Source: Streptomyces sp. HSG2
GTDB lineage: Bacteria > Actinomycetota > Actinomycetes > Streptomycetales > Streptomycetaceae
Assembly (NCBI RefSeq): GCF_016598575.1
Contig: NZ_CP066801.1
Location: forward strand, 2,480,001-2,544,000
Length of the DNA stretch: 64,000 bases
Direction: 5' to 3'
Shown: positions 18,559 through 26,686 of the stretch, in pieces
How the letters are laid out: the number at the start of each line of letters is the position of its first letter
Numbering within the stretch: the stretch's first letter is position 1
Program-made: the position numbers and the translations under genes
The notes under the pieces: generated by a model
Database searches by the model: none
What the model was told of the DNA's origin: nothing
The model's input: only the letters and a program-made list of their open reading frames with translations

Positions 18559-18565
18559 GTGAAAC
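18552..18565. promoter_or_regulatory. parS site (ParB-binding)
   Basis: GTTTCACGTGAAAC is a perfect 14-bp palindrome identical to the core of the actinobacterial/Bacillus parS consensus. It lies exactly over the moeA stop/channel start junction. parS sites cluster around oriC, which agrees with the gene neighbourhood. Confidence 0.88.
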
Positions 18566-19991
18566 ACACTCCGATTCCGCCGGTGGTCCACGGCAGGTCG
18601 AGCAACTCCGCGTCCTGCCCGACGTCCACGCCACCGGGTGGGACGACCGCGAGGGCGTCGGCCGCCGCGACACCCCTCAGCATCGCCGGTCCCGCGTAGG
18701 GCAGAGGTACCGCCTCGGCACCGCGCAGTGTCACCGGGACGAGCCGGGTGCCACCGGGGTGTCCTCGCACGGCGCCCGCCAGAGGGACCGCGTACGTCTC
18801 CGCGACCGGCCTGGCGGCCAGCGCCCGGAGCACCGGCTCGACCAACGTCAGCAGACCCGAGACGGCCGCGAGGGGGTTGCCGGGCAGACCGACGAACAAC
18901 TGGGTGGGTCCGGTCCGGGCGAGCAGCATCGGATGCCCGGGGCGTACCCGCACGCCGTCCACGAGGCGTTCGGCGCCCAGCCGGCGCAGCACCGCGTGGA
19001 CGTGGTCGAGGGGGCCGGCGGCGGTCCCACCGGTGGTGACGACGACATCGGCCTGTGCCCGGCCGATCTCGCGGGCCAACGCGTCGGCATCGTCACCGAG
19101 GCGCCGTTCCGACACGACCTCGGCGCCGAGCGCCCGCAGCCAAGGCGGCAGCATCGGCCCGAGGGCGTCCCTGATCATCCCGTCGTGTGGCGGACCCGAG
19201 CGAAGCAGTTCGTCCCCGAGGACGAGCACGGCGACCCGAGGCCGTCCGACGGCGACCAGGTCGTCGTAGCCGGCCGCCGCCGCGAGTCCGAGAACGGCCG
19301 GGGTCACCGTGGCACCGGCCGGCAGCAGGCGGTCACCGCTCCGGCACTCCTGGCCTCGGGGGCGGATGTCCTGGCCCGGGACGATCTCGTGAAGGGCGTG
19401 CAACCGCCCCCCGTCCGTGAGACGGCCGTGCTCGGACCGCAACACCGCGGTGGTGTCCGGCGGAACACGGACACCGGTCGCGACGCGGACCGCCTCGCCG
19501 TCCACGAGCGGGGTGGACTCGGCGTCCCCGGCGGACAGGCTCCCTCGCCGTACCTGCCAGGGCCCGGGCCCGGCCAGCGCCCAACCGTCCATCGCGGACG
19601 TGTCGAAGGCAGGAAGGTCCGTCAGCGCGGTCAGTGGATCGACCAGTGTGCGGCCGAGCGCCTCCTGAAGCGGTACGGCACCGGCCGTCGAAATCGCCCG
19701 AGCGATGGCGCGTCCGGCCGCGACCGCGTTCTCCCGAGCGTCGGGCCAAGAAAGGTCGGCCGTCGGGGGGGCCTGCGGGCTCGCGGTTTCGCCCGTCGTG
19801 TACCGCGTGCCGCCGGACTCCGGGCGGTGAGGGGCGGGCACATCCCTCACCAGCGCGAGCGCCTCCTCGATGTCCGGGTCGTCCACGTCCGGTCGGGCGC
19901 CGTGCCCGACCGTGCCGTCGGCTGCCTCGGCGGGCGCGTCGGCCGTGACGGCCTCGGGTCCGTCCGGGGCAGGCGCGGGGTAGGGGGTCAT
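18555..19991 (-). CDS. moeA: molybdopterin molybdenumtransferase MoeA
   Basis: A 478-residue enzyme that inserts molybdate into adenylylated molybdopterin. Family signatures are FDTSAMDGWAL (near residue 130), VVTTGGTAAGPLDHV, RPGHPMLLARTG and GLPGNPLAAVSGLL. An N-terminal extension of ~85 acidic/Pro-rich residues (EAVTADAPAEAADG and so on) precedes the MoeA core and is longer than in most homologues. It overlaps the mobA stop by four bases (ATGA) and the channel start by four, so the three genes form a tight operon. Confidence 0.92.
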   Translation of the reverse strand: MTPYPAPAPDGPEAVTADAPAEAADGTVGHGARPDVDDPDIEEALALVRDVPAPHRPESGGTRYTTGETASPQAPPTADLSWPDARENAVAAGRAIARAISTAGAVPLQEALGRTLVDPLTALTDLPAFDTSAMDGWALAGPGPWQVRRGSLSAGDAESTPLVDGEAVRVATGVRVPPDTTAVLRSEHGRLTDGGRLHALHEIVPGQDIRPRGQECRSGDRLLPAGATVTPAVLGLAAAAGYDDLVAVGRPRVAVLVLGDELLRSGPPHDGMIRDALGPMLPPWLRALGAEVVSERRLGDDADALAREIGRAQADVVVTTGGTAAGPLDHVHAVLRRLGAERLVDGVRVRPGHPMLLARTGPTQLFVGLPGNPLAAVSGLLTLVEPVLRALAARPVAETYAVPLAGAVRGHPGGTRLVPVTLRGAEAVPLPYAGPAMLRGVAAADALAVVPPGGVDVGQDAELLDLPWTTGGIGVCFT

Positions 19992-20965
19992 CCGTGCTCC
20001 TCGCGGGCACCGAGAGCGGGGGAAGGGGCGGCGTCGAGAGTGCCGGAGCCCGTCGGATCCGCCGGGCCGCCGGTCTTTCCCTCGTCGGCCCAGCTTCGGG
20101 CCAGCGCGGTGGCCGCCCGCACCGCTTCGGCGACGGCGAGAGGGCCCCCACCCGACCGCGCCGCCGCGTAGCCGACGAGGAAGGTGGTCAGCGGCGCCGC
20201 CGGACGGGCCACACCGTGGGCGGCGTCACGGGCCAGGTCGAGCAGCGACGCGGCGTCGACATCGAGGTCGACCCCAAGCTCCTCCTCGACCGCGGAGATC
20301 CATTCGTCCAACACGAGCCCATGCTCCCTGATACGAGCCCTCGCCCTGGCGATGTCGTCCCAGGTGTCGCAGTCGAAGGACGCGACGGGGTCCTTGACCC
20401 GTTCCACGGCCAATGACGCGGTGAGTACGCGCAGGGGCAACCCGTCGAGGACCCGGTGCTCCCGACGCAGCCGCGTCAGGGCGTGGCGCAGGGCACGACC
20501 TCGGTAGACGGCGACCAAGGGTTGCTCGCGCCCTTCCGCGTCCGTCGTCAGCACCCCGTCCGCCGTGCCGGCCGCGAGGGCGTCGAGCAGTCGGTGTACG
20601 TGGGCCCCGGTGACGAACGGCAGGTCGGCCGAGAGGACCACGATCCGTTCCGCCTCGGTACACCGGGCCCCGGCCTCGAGGGCGGCCAGCGGCCCGGCGC
20701 CGGGCGGGTCCTCGCCGGCCCATGTCACCGGCCGCGCGACCGGTGCGGGCTCGGCCACCACCACGGTGGCGCAGGCATCGGCGCAGGACCGGAGCACCCT
20801 GTCGAGCAGCGTGCGCCCGCCGACCCGCACGGAGGGCTTGTCGACGCCGCCAAGCCGGCGGGCGGCGCCCCCGGCGAGAACGACGGCGTCGTACCCGGCG
20901 GGCCCGCTCCGGGAGCCGGGGCCGGCCTCGACGCCGCGGGCGCCGCTGCACTCGTACGCGGTCAT
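19988..20965 (-). CDS. mobA: molybdenum cofactor guanylyltransferase-like protein (MobA) with C-terminal helical domain
   Basis: A 325-residue fusion. The N-terminal ~210 residues are a MobA-type nucleotidyltransferase: AVVLAGGAARRLGGVDKPSVRVGGRTLLDRV for GTP binding, LSADLPFVTGAHV for the metal aspartate, and FDCDTWDDIARAR at the end. The remaining ~115 residues (LDEWISAVEEELGVDLDVDAASLLDLARDAAHGVARPAAPLTTFLVGYAAARSG region) form a small helical domain (DUF6457-like) that also occurs as a separate protein. It starts 54 bp after bkdC2 in the same direction. Confidence 0.88.
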   Translation of the reverse strand: MTAYECSGARGVEAGPGSRSGPAGYDAVVLAGGAARRLGGVDKPSVRVGGRTLLDRVLRSCADACATVVVAEPAPVARPVTWAGEDPPGAGPLAALEAGARCTEAERIVVLSADLPFVTGAHVHRLLDALAAGTADGVLTTDAEGREQPLVAVYRGRALRHALTRLRREHRVLDGLPLRVLTASLAVERVKDPVASFDCDTWDDIARARARIREHGLVLDEWISAVEEELGVDLDVDAASLLDLARDAAHGVARPAAPLTTFLVGYAAARSGGGPLAVAEAVRAATALARSWADEGKTGGPADPTGSGTLDAAPSPALGAREEHG

Positions 20966-21019
20966 CCCCCGAGTATGCGGCCCCGCTCGGGTCCACGGAA
21001 CGCGGGGACCCGAGCCCGG

Positions 21020-22429
21020 TCAGAGTGTGCGCAGCAGCACAGCCGGCTGTTCCACACAATCCGCCACGTACCGTAGGAAACCTCCCGCAGTGCCCCCGTC
21101 GCACACCCGGTGATCGAAGGTGAGCGACAACTGCACGACCTGCCGCACGGCGAGTTCCCCGGCGTGCGCCCAGGGCTTGGGTGCCACGCGCCCCACACCG
21201 AGCATCGCCGCCTCGGGATGGTTGATGATCGGCGTCGAGCCGTCCACGCCGAAGACCCCGTAGTTGTTGAGAGTGAAGGTGCCTCCCGTCAACTGGGCAG
21301 GCGACAGCGTGCCGTTCCGCGCCGCCTCCGTCAGCCGCGCGAACTCGGCCGAGAAGGACTCGGCGCTGCGCGTGTGCGCGTCCCGCACCACCGGGACCAC
21401 GAGCCCACGCGCGGTCTGGGCCGCGAAGCCCAGGTGGACCCGGTCGAACCGGACGATCTCCCGGGCCTCGTGGTCGACCCTGGCGTTCAACTCCGGGTGG
21501 CGAGCCAACGCGGCGGCGCAGATCCGCGCCAGCAACGCCATCAGGGAGACCCGCGGACCGTCCACGCCGTTCACGGCGGCCCGGGCACGGATCAGTTCGG
21601 TGGCGTCGGCGTCCACCCAGCAGGTCGCGTCAGGGATCTCGCGCCTGCTACGGGACAGCTTGTCCGCCACGGCGCCACGCAACCCCCGCAGCGGCGTGCG
21701 GACGCCATCGACGCCGGGAGAGGGGGACGTCGGAGCCCCGCCCCTCGGTCCGGGATCCGCCGGGGCGGCCGACTCCGACGACGGACGCGCCGCCTCGCCG
21801 CCCGGTCGCCCGATCGCCCGCCGGTCCACGCCCAGGACGTCCTCCACGTCGCTGCGGAGGATCAACCCCTCCGGACCGGACCCCCGCAGCTCCCGCAGAT
21901 CGACTTGGTGTTGCCTGGCCAGTCGGCGGACCAGCGGGGAGATGACGGGCACCGGGCCCTCGGGCCGCTTCGCCGGGCGTGGGTGCCCGTCCGCTCGCCC
22001 GCCCGCGCCGGTCGGACGCGCCGCCCCCGCCGGCCTCACCCTGCGGCGTCGCGAGGACGCCCCAGAGGTGCCGTAACCGACCAGGACGTTCCCGGACCCT
22101 CCGGTCGCGTCCGACGCCTCCGGGGAACCGCTTCCCACGCCGGGCGCCCGCGCTCCCCGGTCCCCGTCCGGGGCCTGCCCGTCCACACCGATCGCCACCG
22201 TCAGCAGGGGCGAGCCCACGGGCAGTTCCTCGCCCTCCTCACCGAATCGGGCGGTGACCACCCCCGCGTGAGGGCAGGGCACCTCCACCGACGCCTTGGC
22301 GGTCTCGACCTCCACCACCGGCTGGTCCACGACCACGACGTCACCGACATCGACCAGCCAGCGCACGATCTCCGCCTCGGTGAGCCCTTCGCCGAGGTCG
22401 GGAAGCCTGAACTCCAGCGCCCGCGTCAT
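21020..22429 (-). CDS. bkdC: branched-chain keto-acid dehydrogenase E2, cluster 2
   Basis: A 469-residue acyltransferase. The lipoyl domain has K45 in VETAKASVE, followed by a Gly/Arg/Pro linker, the E3-binding domain (SPLVRRLARQHQVDLRELRGSGPEGLI region), and a catalytic domain ending in LTFDHRVCDGGTAGGF with the active-site His and Asp. The ATG at 22429 overlaps the E1beta stop (ATGA), which fixes the start. mobA follows 54 bp later in the same direction. Confidence 0.92.
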   Translation of the reverse strand: MTRALEFRLPDLGEGLTEAEIVRWLVDVGDVVVVDQPVVEVETAKASVEVPCPHAGVVTARFGEEGEELPVGSPLLTVAIGVDGQAPDGDRGARAPGVGSGSPEASDATGGSGNVLVGYGTSGASSRRRRVRPAGAARPTGAGGRADGHPRPAKRPEGPVPVISPLVRRLARQHQVDLRELRGSGPEGLILRSDVEDVLGVDRRAIGRPGGEAARPSSESAAPADPGPRGGAPTSPSPGVDGVRTPLRGLRGAVADKLSRSRREIPDATCWVDADATELIRARAAVNGVDGPRVSLMALLARICAAALARHPELNARVDHEAREIVRFDRVHLGFAAQTARGLVVPVVRDAHTRSAESFSAEFARLTEAARNGTLSPAQLTGGTFTLNNYGVFGVDGSTPIINHPEAAMLGVGRVAPKPWAHAGELAVRQVVQLSLTFDHRVCDGGTAGGFLRYVADCVEQPAVLLRTL

Positions 22430-23433
22430 CGGCTCTCCGCCTCCCACTGCAGACGCCCCACCGCGTCAAGGATCCGGTCCACGCCGGGCAGATGATGGCG
22501 CTCCAGCATGGGCGGGGGATACGGCACGTCGAAGCCCGCCACCCGCAACACCGGCGCCTCCAGCCGATGGAAGCAGCGTTCCGTGACCCGGGCCGCGATC
22601 TCCGCGCCGGGCCCCGCGAAGGATCCCGCCTCGTGGACGACGAGGGCACGCCCGGTCCGTCGCACGGAGGCGCACACCGTCTCGTCGTCGAACGGGACCA
22701 GAGACCTCAGATCGACCACTTCCAGCTCCCAGCCCTCGGCGACGGCGGCCTCCGCCGCCTCCAGGCAGACCGGGACGGAAGGCCCGTAGGTGAGAAGGGT
22801 GACGCTCCGCCCCGGACGCCGCACCACCGCCCGGCCGACCGGCTCGACGGCCGCGGGCGCCTCGGGGTCCCACGGCTCCTTCGACCAGTAGAGGCGTTTG
22901 GGTTCGAGGAAGACCACCGGATCGTCGGAGACGACGGCGGCGCGCAGCAGACCGTACGCGTCGGCGACCGTGGCGGGTGTGACGACGTGCAGCCCCGGCG
23001 TCGCCATGTAGTACGCCTCGGACGAGTCGCTGTGGTGCTCCACACCGCCGATTCCTCCCCCGTAGGGGACGCGAATGGTCAGGGGCATGGGCAGGCGGCC
23101 TCGGGTGCGGTTTCGCATCCGGGCGACGTGCGACACCAGTTGTTCGAACGCCGGATAGGCGAAGGCGTCGAACTGCATCTCCACCACCGGGCGCAGACCG
23201 TACATCGCCATCCCCACGGCCGTGCCCAAGATGCCGGCCTCGGCGAGCGGGGTGTCCGTGCAGCGGTGCTCGCCGAACTCCTCGGCCAGCCCGTCCGTGA
23301 CCCGGAAGACGCCGCCGAGCTTCCCGACGTCCTCGCCCATGACGTGGACACCGGGATCGGCGGCCATGGAATCGCGTAGCGCGCGTCGGAGAGCGCTCGC
23401 CAGAGTGGCCGGCTTCTCGGCGAGAGTCGTCAC
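22426..23433 (-). CDS. bkdB: branched-chain keto-acid dehydrogenase E1 beta, cluster 2
   Basis: A 335-residue E1 beta subunit, closely related to the cluster 1 copy: MGEDVGKLGGVFRVTDGLAEEFGEHR, DTPLAEAGILGTAVGMA, and RVPYGGGIGGVEHHSDSSEAYY, the last differing from SPEA in cluster 1. The GTG at 23433 overlaps the E1alpha stop by four bases, which selects it over an upstream in-frame ATG at 23472. Confidence 0.92.
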   Translation of the reverse strand: MTTLAEKPATLASALRRALRDSMAADPGVHVMGEDVGKLGGVFRVTDGLAEEFGEHRCTDTPLAEAGILGTAVGMAMYGLRPVVEMQFDAFAYPAFEQLVSHVARMRNRTRGRLPMPLTIRVPYGGGIGGVEHHSDSSEAYYMATPGLHVVTPATVADAYGLLRAAVVSDDPVVFLEPKRLYWSKEPWDPEAPAAVEPVGRAVVRRPGRSVTLLTYGPSVPVCLEAAEAAVAEGWELEVVDLRSLVPFDDETVCASVRRTGRALVVHEAGSFAGPGAEIAARVTERCFHRLEAPVLRVAGFDVPYPPPMLERHHLPGVDRILDAVGRLQWEAESR

Positions 23434-24566
23434 CGGCCGGCTCCTTCCGCCTCCGCGCTCAGCTCGGCGCACAACCCGTCACGTTGCTCGCGAAGCTGCC
23501 GGGTGGGTTGGTCGTACACATGGGCGAAGAGCGCGAGGGGATCGAGCTGGGGGGTGACGTTCATCCGCGCTCGCAGGTCCGCGGCCATCCGTTCGGCCTC
23601 CTCCTCGACGGCCCGCACCCCCTCGTCGTCGAGCAGGCCACGACGGGTCAGCTCCCGACGCAGGAGTTCGACGGGGTCGTGCTCGCGCCAGGTCTCGACC
23701 TCGTCGTCGCCCCGATAGCGCGTGGCGTCGTCGGCGTTGGTGTGGGCGTCCACCCGATAGGTGATCGCCTCGACCAGAGTGGGCCCGCACCCCTGCCGGG
23801 CCTGGTGGACGGAGTCGGCGAGTACCTGGTGGACCGCGACGACGTCGTTTCCGTCGACCAGGCGACCGGGCATGCCGTAGCCGACCGCCTTGTGAGCCAG
23901 AGACGGGGCAGCGGTCTGCTTGTCGAGGGGGACGGAGATGGCGAAGCCGTTGTTCTGCACCAGGAAGACGACCGGCGCCCGCCAGACGGCCGCGAAGTTC
24001 AGCGCCTCGTGGAAGTCTCCCTCGCTGGTGCCCCCGTCGCCGACCAGTGCCAGGGCGACGACGTCGTCGCCCTGGAGACGGGCCGCGTGCGCCAGCCCCA
24101 CCGCGTGGGGCAACTGGGTGGCGAGCGGCGTGGACAGCGGGGCCACGCGATGCTCACGCGGGTCGTAGCCGGTGTGCCAGTCGCCCCGGAGCAGGGTGAG
24201 CGCCTCGACGGGGTCGACGCCCCGGGCGACGACAGCGAGCGTGTCACGGTAGCTCGGGAAGAGCCAGTCGTGGTCCCGCAGGGCGTGTGCCGCCGCGATC
24301 TGACACGCCTCCTGACCCGCGCTCGACGGGTAGACGGCGAGCCGCCCCTGCTTCGTCAGCGCCGTGGCCTGGGTGTTGTATCGCCTGCCGCGCACCAGCC
24401 GAGCATGCAGGGCGAGGAGCGACTCGGGGTCGATGTCACCGGCCGCGGCCGTCCCGAGGACGCGGTACGGCTCGGCGTCGGGCAGCAACGGCGCGGGGTC
24501 CGTACGGGGCTGCCAGGCGGGTGGCGGCGTGGGCCGGTACCCGACCCGCTGCTCCGTGACCGTCAT
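23430..24566 (-). CDS. bkdA: branched-chain keto-acid dehydrogenase E1 alpha, cluster 2
   Basis: A 378-residue E1 alpha subunit with the thiamine motif GDGGTSEGDFHEALNFAAVWRAP and QNN. The ATG at 24566 follows a strong ribosome site (GAGGAGGTGCC). First gene of the second bkd operon, which probably runs on through mobA, moeA and the channel gene. An ACCGA-N4-TCGGT palindrome and a DnaA-box pair lie in its upstream region, and an Lrp/AsnC gene diverges from it. Confidence 0.92.
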   Translation of the reverse strand: MTVTEQRVGYRPTPPPAWQPRTDPAPLLPDAEPYRVLGTAAAGDIDPESLLALHARLVRGRRYNTQATALTKQGRLAVYPSSAGQEACQIAAAHALRDHDWLFPSYRDTLAVVARGVDPVEALTLLRGDWHTGYDPREHRVAPLSTPLATQLPHAVGLAHAARLQGDDVVALALVGDGGTSEGDFHEALNFAAVWRAPVVFLVQNNGFAISVPLDKQTAAPSLAHKAVGYGMPGRLVDGNDVVAVHQVLADSVHQARQGCGPTLVEAITYRVDAHTNADDATRYRGDDEVETWREHDPVELLRRELTRRGLLDDEGVRAVEEEAERMAADLRARMNVTPQLDPLALFAHVYDQPTRQLREQRDGLCAELSAEAEGAGR

Positions 24567-24625
24567 GACGGCACCTCCTCGTGGGAGCGGCTTCTCGGCC
24601 CCCACGGGTGTGACGGGCCTCACCT

Positions 24626-24639
24626 ACCGATTGTTCGGT
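24626..24639. promoter_or_regulatory. TetR-type operator candidate upstream of bkdA2
   Basis: ACCGA-TTGT-TCGGT (perfect 5-bp arms, 4-bp spacer), 60 bp before the bkdA2 start. The same arms and spacing occur at 26569-26582 and 31544-31557 in front of phenylacetate genes. Confidence 0.55.
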
Positions 24640-24672
24640 CGCCGGGGCATTTTGGCTACAGGCGGCCCCGGG

Positions 24673-24696
24673 CTGTGGACAAACGGTTGTCCACAG
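24673..24696. promoter_or_regulatory. inverted pair of perfect DnaA boxes / divergent operator
   Basis: CTGTGGACAA-ACGG-TTGTCCACAG is a perfect 10-bp inverted repeat. Each arm contains TTGTCCACA, the preferred Streptomyces DnaA box, one per strand. The arms can also serve as TTGTCC -35 hexamers for the two divergent promoters (bkdA2 leftward, Lrp gene rightward), so it could equally be the Lrp/AsnC operator. Confidence 0.6.
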
Positions 24697-24740
24697 CCTG
24701 TGATGACAGCAGTACGTCCATCGTAGGAAGGCGGGGGGAG

Positions 24741-25265
24741 ATGGCATCTGAACAAATGGCCGAGCCGGGGGACGGAGTCGAGAGCACCGCGGGGCAGGCA
24801 CCTGTCCCGCGTCCGCTCTCCCGCCCCATGGACGCCGTGGATCGCGGCATCCTGCGGGTACTGCAGACGGACGGTCGCGCGTCGGTACGGTCGGTCGCCG
24901 AGCGGGTGCACGTCTCCCGCGCCAACGCCTACGCGCGCATCAACCGCCTCGTCGAGGACGGGGTCATCCGCGGATTCGGCGCCCGTGTCGACCACGAGCG
25001 GGCGGGGCAGGGGACATCCGCGTACATCACGCTGAGGATCGTGCAGAACAGTTGGCGCACGGTCCGCGAGCGGCTCAGGCAGTTGCCCGGGGCCTCCCAC
25101 ATCGCCTTGGTCGGCGGCGACTTCGACGTCCTGCTGTTGGTGCACACGCCGGACAACCGCGCCCTGCGGGAGCTGGTCCTGACCCGTATCCAGTCGATAC
25201 CCGAGGTGCTGGGCAGCCGGACCCTGCTGGTCTTCGAGGAGGAGGACCTGGAGTCCGGCGACTGA
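24741..25265 (+). CDS. Lrp/AsnC family transcriptional regulator (BkdR-like)
   Basis: A 174-residue regulator divergent from bkd operon 2, the usual arrangement for BkdR, which senses branched-chain amino acids. The N-terminal winged HTH (MDAVDRGILRVLQTDGRASVRSVAERVHVSRANAYARINRLVEDGVIRGF) precedes a RAM/AsnC ligand domain (ALVGGDFDVLLLVHTPDNRALRELV). A ~30-residue acidic/Pro leader precedes the HTH. The ATG at 24741 has GGGGGGAG directly upstream. BkdR identity is inferred from family and position. Confidence 0.88.
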   Translation: MASEQMAEPGDGVESTAGQAPVPRPLSRPMDAVDRGILRVLQTDGRASVRSVAERVHVSRANAYARINRLVEDGVIRGFGARVDHERAGQGTSAYITLRIVQNSWRTVRERLRQLPGASHIALVGGDFDVLLLVHTPDNRALRELVLTRIQSIPEVLGSRTLLVFEEEDLESGD

Positions 25266-25384
25266 CCTCGCCGGCATCTCTCGACCGTGCCCGGGCCGCG
25301 CACCGCTCGCTCCGGCCGGTGTGGGCGCCCTGGGAGGACCCGCCCGACTGCCCGATCGAGGCCTCCACGTCGGGGCGGGCCCGC

Positions 25385-25975
25385 TCAGCGCTCCCGGCGC
25401 AGGCCCTCGAAGACGAGGCGGACCACCGCGTCGCGGACCTCCGAGGCACCCGTCTCCCGTCCCTCGGGGCGATACCACTCCACGATGGAATTGATCATCC
25501 CGAAGGCGAGGCGCGTGGCGAGCCGGGCCTCCACGTCGTCCCGCACGTCGCCCTCGCCGGCGGCGGCCCGCAGCAGCTCCGCCACCCGCCGGTCGAACTC
25601 GCGGCGCCGTTCCAGCGCCCAGCGCTCCGTGGCGGTGTTGCCGCGCACCCGGAGCAGCAGGGTCACGTGGGGCAGCTCGGCCATGAGGACCTCGACCGTG
25701 CGCCGCACCACGTACTCCAGCCGCTCCACGGCCCGGCCACGCCGCGCGGGCTCCTCCTCCAGGATGCCGAAGAGCCCGTCCAGCGCACGGCCGACGGACC
25801 GGCGCAGCAACTCCTCCTTGCCGGAGACATGATGGTAGATCGACGACTTGGAGATCCCCGCGGCCTGGGAGAGGTGCTCCATCGAAGTGCCGTCGTAGCC
25901 TCGCTCCTCGAAGACCCGCACGGCGACGGAGAGCAGGGTCTCCGGGGTGTAGGTGTCGCGTCGGCCGGAGTTCAC
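25385..25975 (-). CDS. TetR family transcriptional regulator (PaaR-like)
   Basis: A 196-residue repressor. The TetR HTH is at residues ~9-55 (LLSVAVRVFEERGYDGTSMEHLSQAAGISKSSIYHHVSGKEELL) and the rest is the helical ligand domain. The GTG at 25975 overlaps the stop of the upstream dehydrogenase remnant (GTGA), so the two are one transcript that probably starts near the palindrome at 26569-26582. Lying between the bkd2 and paa genes and behind that palindrome, it is the best candidate to bind ACCGA-N4-TCGGT and respond to phenylacetyl-CoA; both points are inference. Confidence 0.88.
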   Translation of the reverse strand: MNSGRRDTYTPETLLSVAVRVFEERGYDGTSMEHLSQAAGISKSSIYHHVSGKEELLRRSVGRALDGLFGILEEEPARRGRAVERLEYVVRRTVEVLMAELPHVTLLLRVRGNTATERWALERRREFDRRVAELLRAAAGEGDVRDDVEARLATRLAFGMINSIVEWYRPEGRETGASEVRDAVVRLVFEGLRRER

Positions 25976-26511
25976 GCGGCCTCTCCCTCCCCTGCCCGAC
26001 CGGCGTGGGCGTGCCGGCGAAGGGCGAGGGACGGCGCGTATCGACCGGAGGGGTCGCGGCGGTGAGCCTCGGAGAGGGGCCCGCCACTCGCGCTCGCGGA
26101 GGGGGCAAGGGCCACTCGGGTGGCCCGACGGTAGTCGAGGGCCAGGTCGAATCGGACCGCGGCGCCCGACTCCGAGGCGGTCCGGCCGTCGGCGAGGAAC
26201 ACACGACCGCCGCTCGGCAGGAGCATGCCCGAGGGCCCCTCCACGTCCCCGGCACGGACCTCGATGCCCGCCTCGCGGATCAGTGCGGGCAACTCGGCTG
26301 CCGGTTCGGCCGGTTCCCCGACGACCACGTGCCCGGGCGTCGTGCCGGCGGGCCGGGCGCCGATGGCGTCGACGGCCTCCCTGGCCCGCCCCGGAACGGC
26401 GTCGTAGAGCCGCACGGGATGTCCGGCCACCAGCGCCACCCGCGCTGTTCCCTGGCCCATCGTGCCCGTTCCGGCGACGGCCGCGGCACGGTCGAGGTCG
26501 AGTGCTGTCAT
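25972..26511 (-). pseudogene. 3-hydroxyacyl-CoA dehydrogenase (PaaH-type) with large internal and C-terminal deletions
   Basis: A 179-residue frame. Residues 1-~45 are the start of a dehydrogenase Rossmann fold (AAVAGTGTMGQGTARVALVAGHPVRLYDAVPGRA). It then jumps to a segment (IREAGIEVRAGDVEG...VFLADGRTASESGAAVRFDLALDYRRATRVALAPSAS) that resembles a region much further on in full-length actinomycete PaaH-like proteins. The catalytic dimerisation domain is missing and the end is a basic low-complexity tail. It stays open and is coupled to the TetR gene, so it is a deletion remnant rather than a frameshift. Enzyme activity is very unlikely. Confidence 0.65.
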
Positions 26512-26568
26512 GGGCGCGATCCTCCCGCACGGCGTCCGTCCACAGATGCGGGGGACCCCCTTGTCCCG

Positions 26569-26582
26569 ACCGATCGTTCGGT
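26569..26582. promoter_or_regulatory. TetR-type operator candidate between paaN and the TetR operon
   Basis: ACCGA-TCGT-TCGGT, perfect arms. It sits between TTGTCC (26561-26566) and TACTCT (26583-26588), a plausible promoter for paaN, so binding would block transcription. It also lies upstream of the divergent remnant-TetR transcript, allowing autoregulation. Confidence 0.6.
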
Positions 26583-26686
26583 TACTCTAACCCTGTCCGG
26601 CTGTTCCCGCCCAGAATTCCGCCCAGGTCCTCCCGTCCGGGCCGCGAGCCCGGCGGAGAGCTCTTGAGACGAGGAGTCGCTCCCCC

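Noticed and set aside
26536-26544. CCGTCCACA as a further DnaA box
   Set aside because: It fits only a relaxed consensus and is isolated; matches of this quality are expected by chance.
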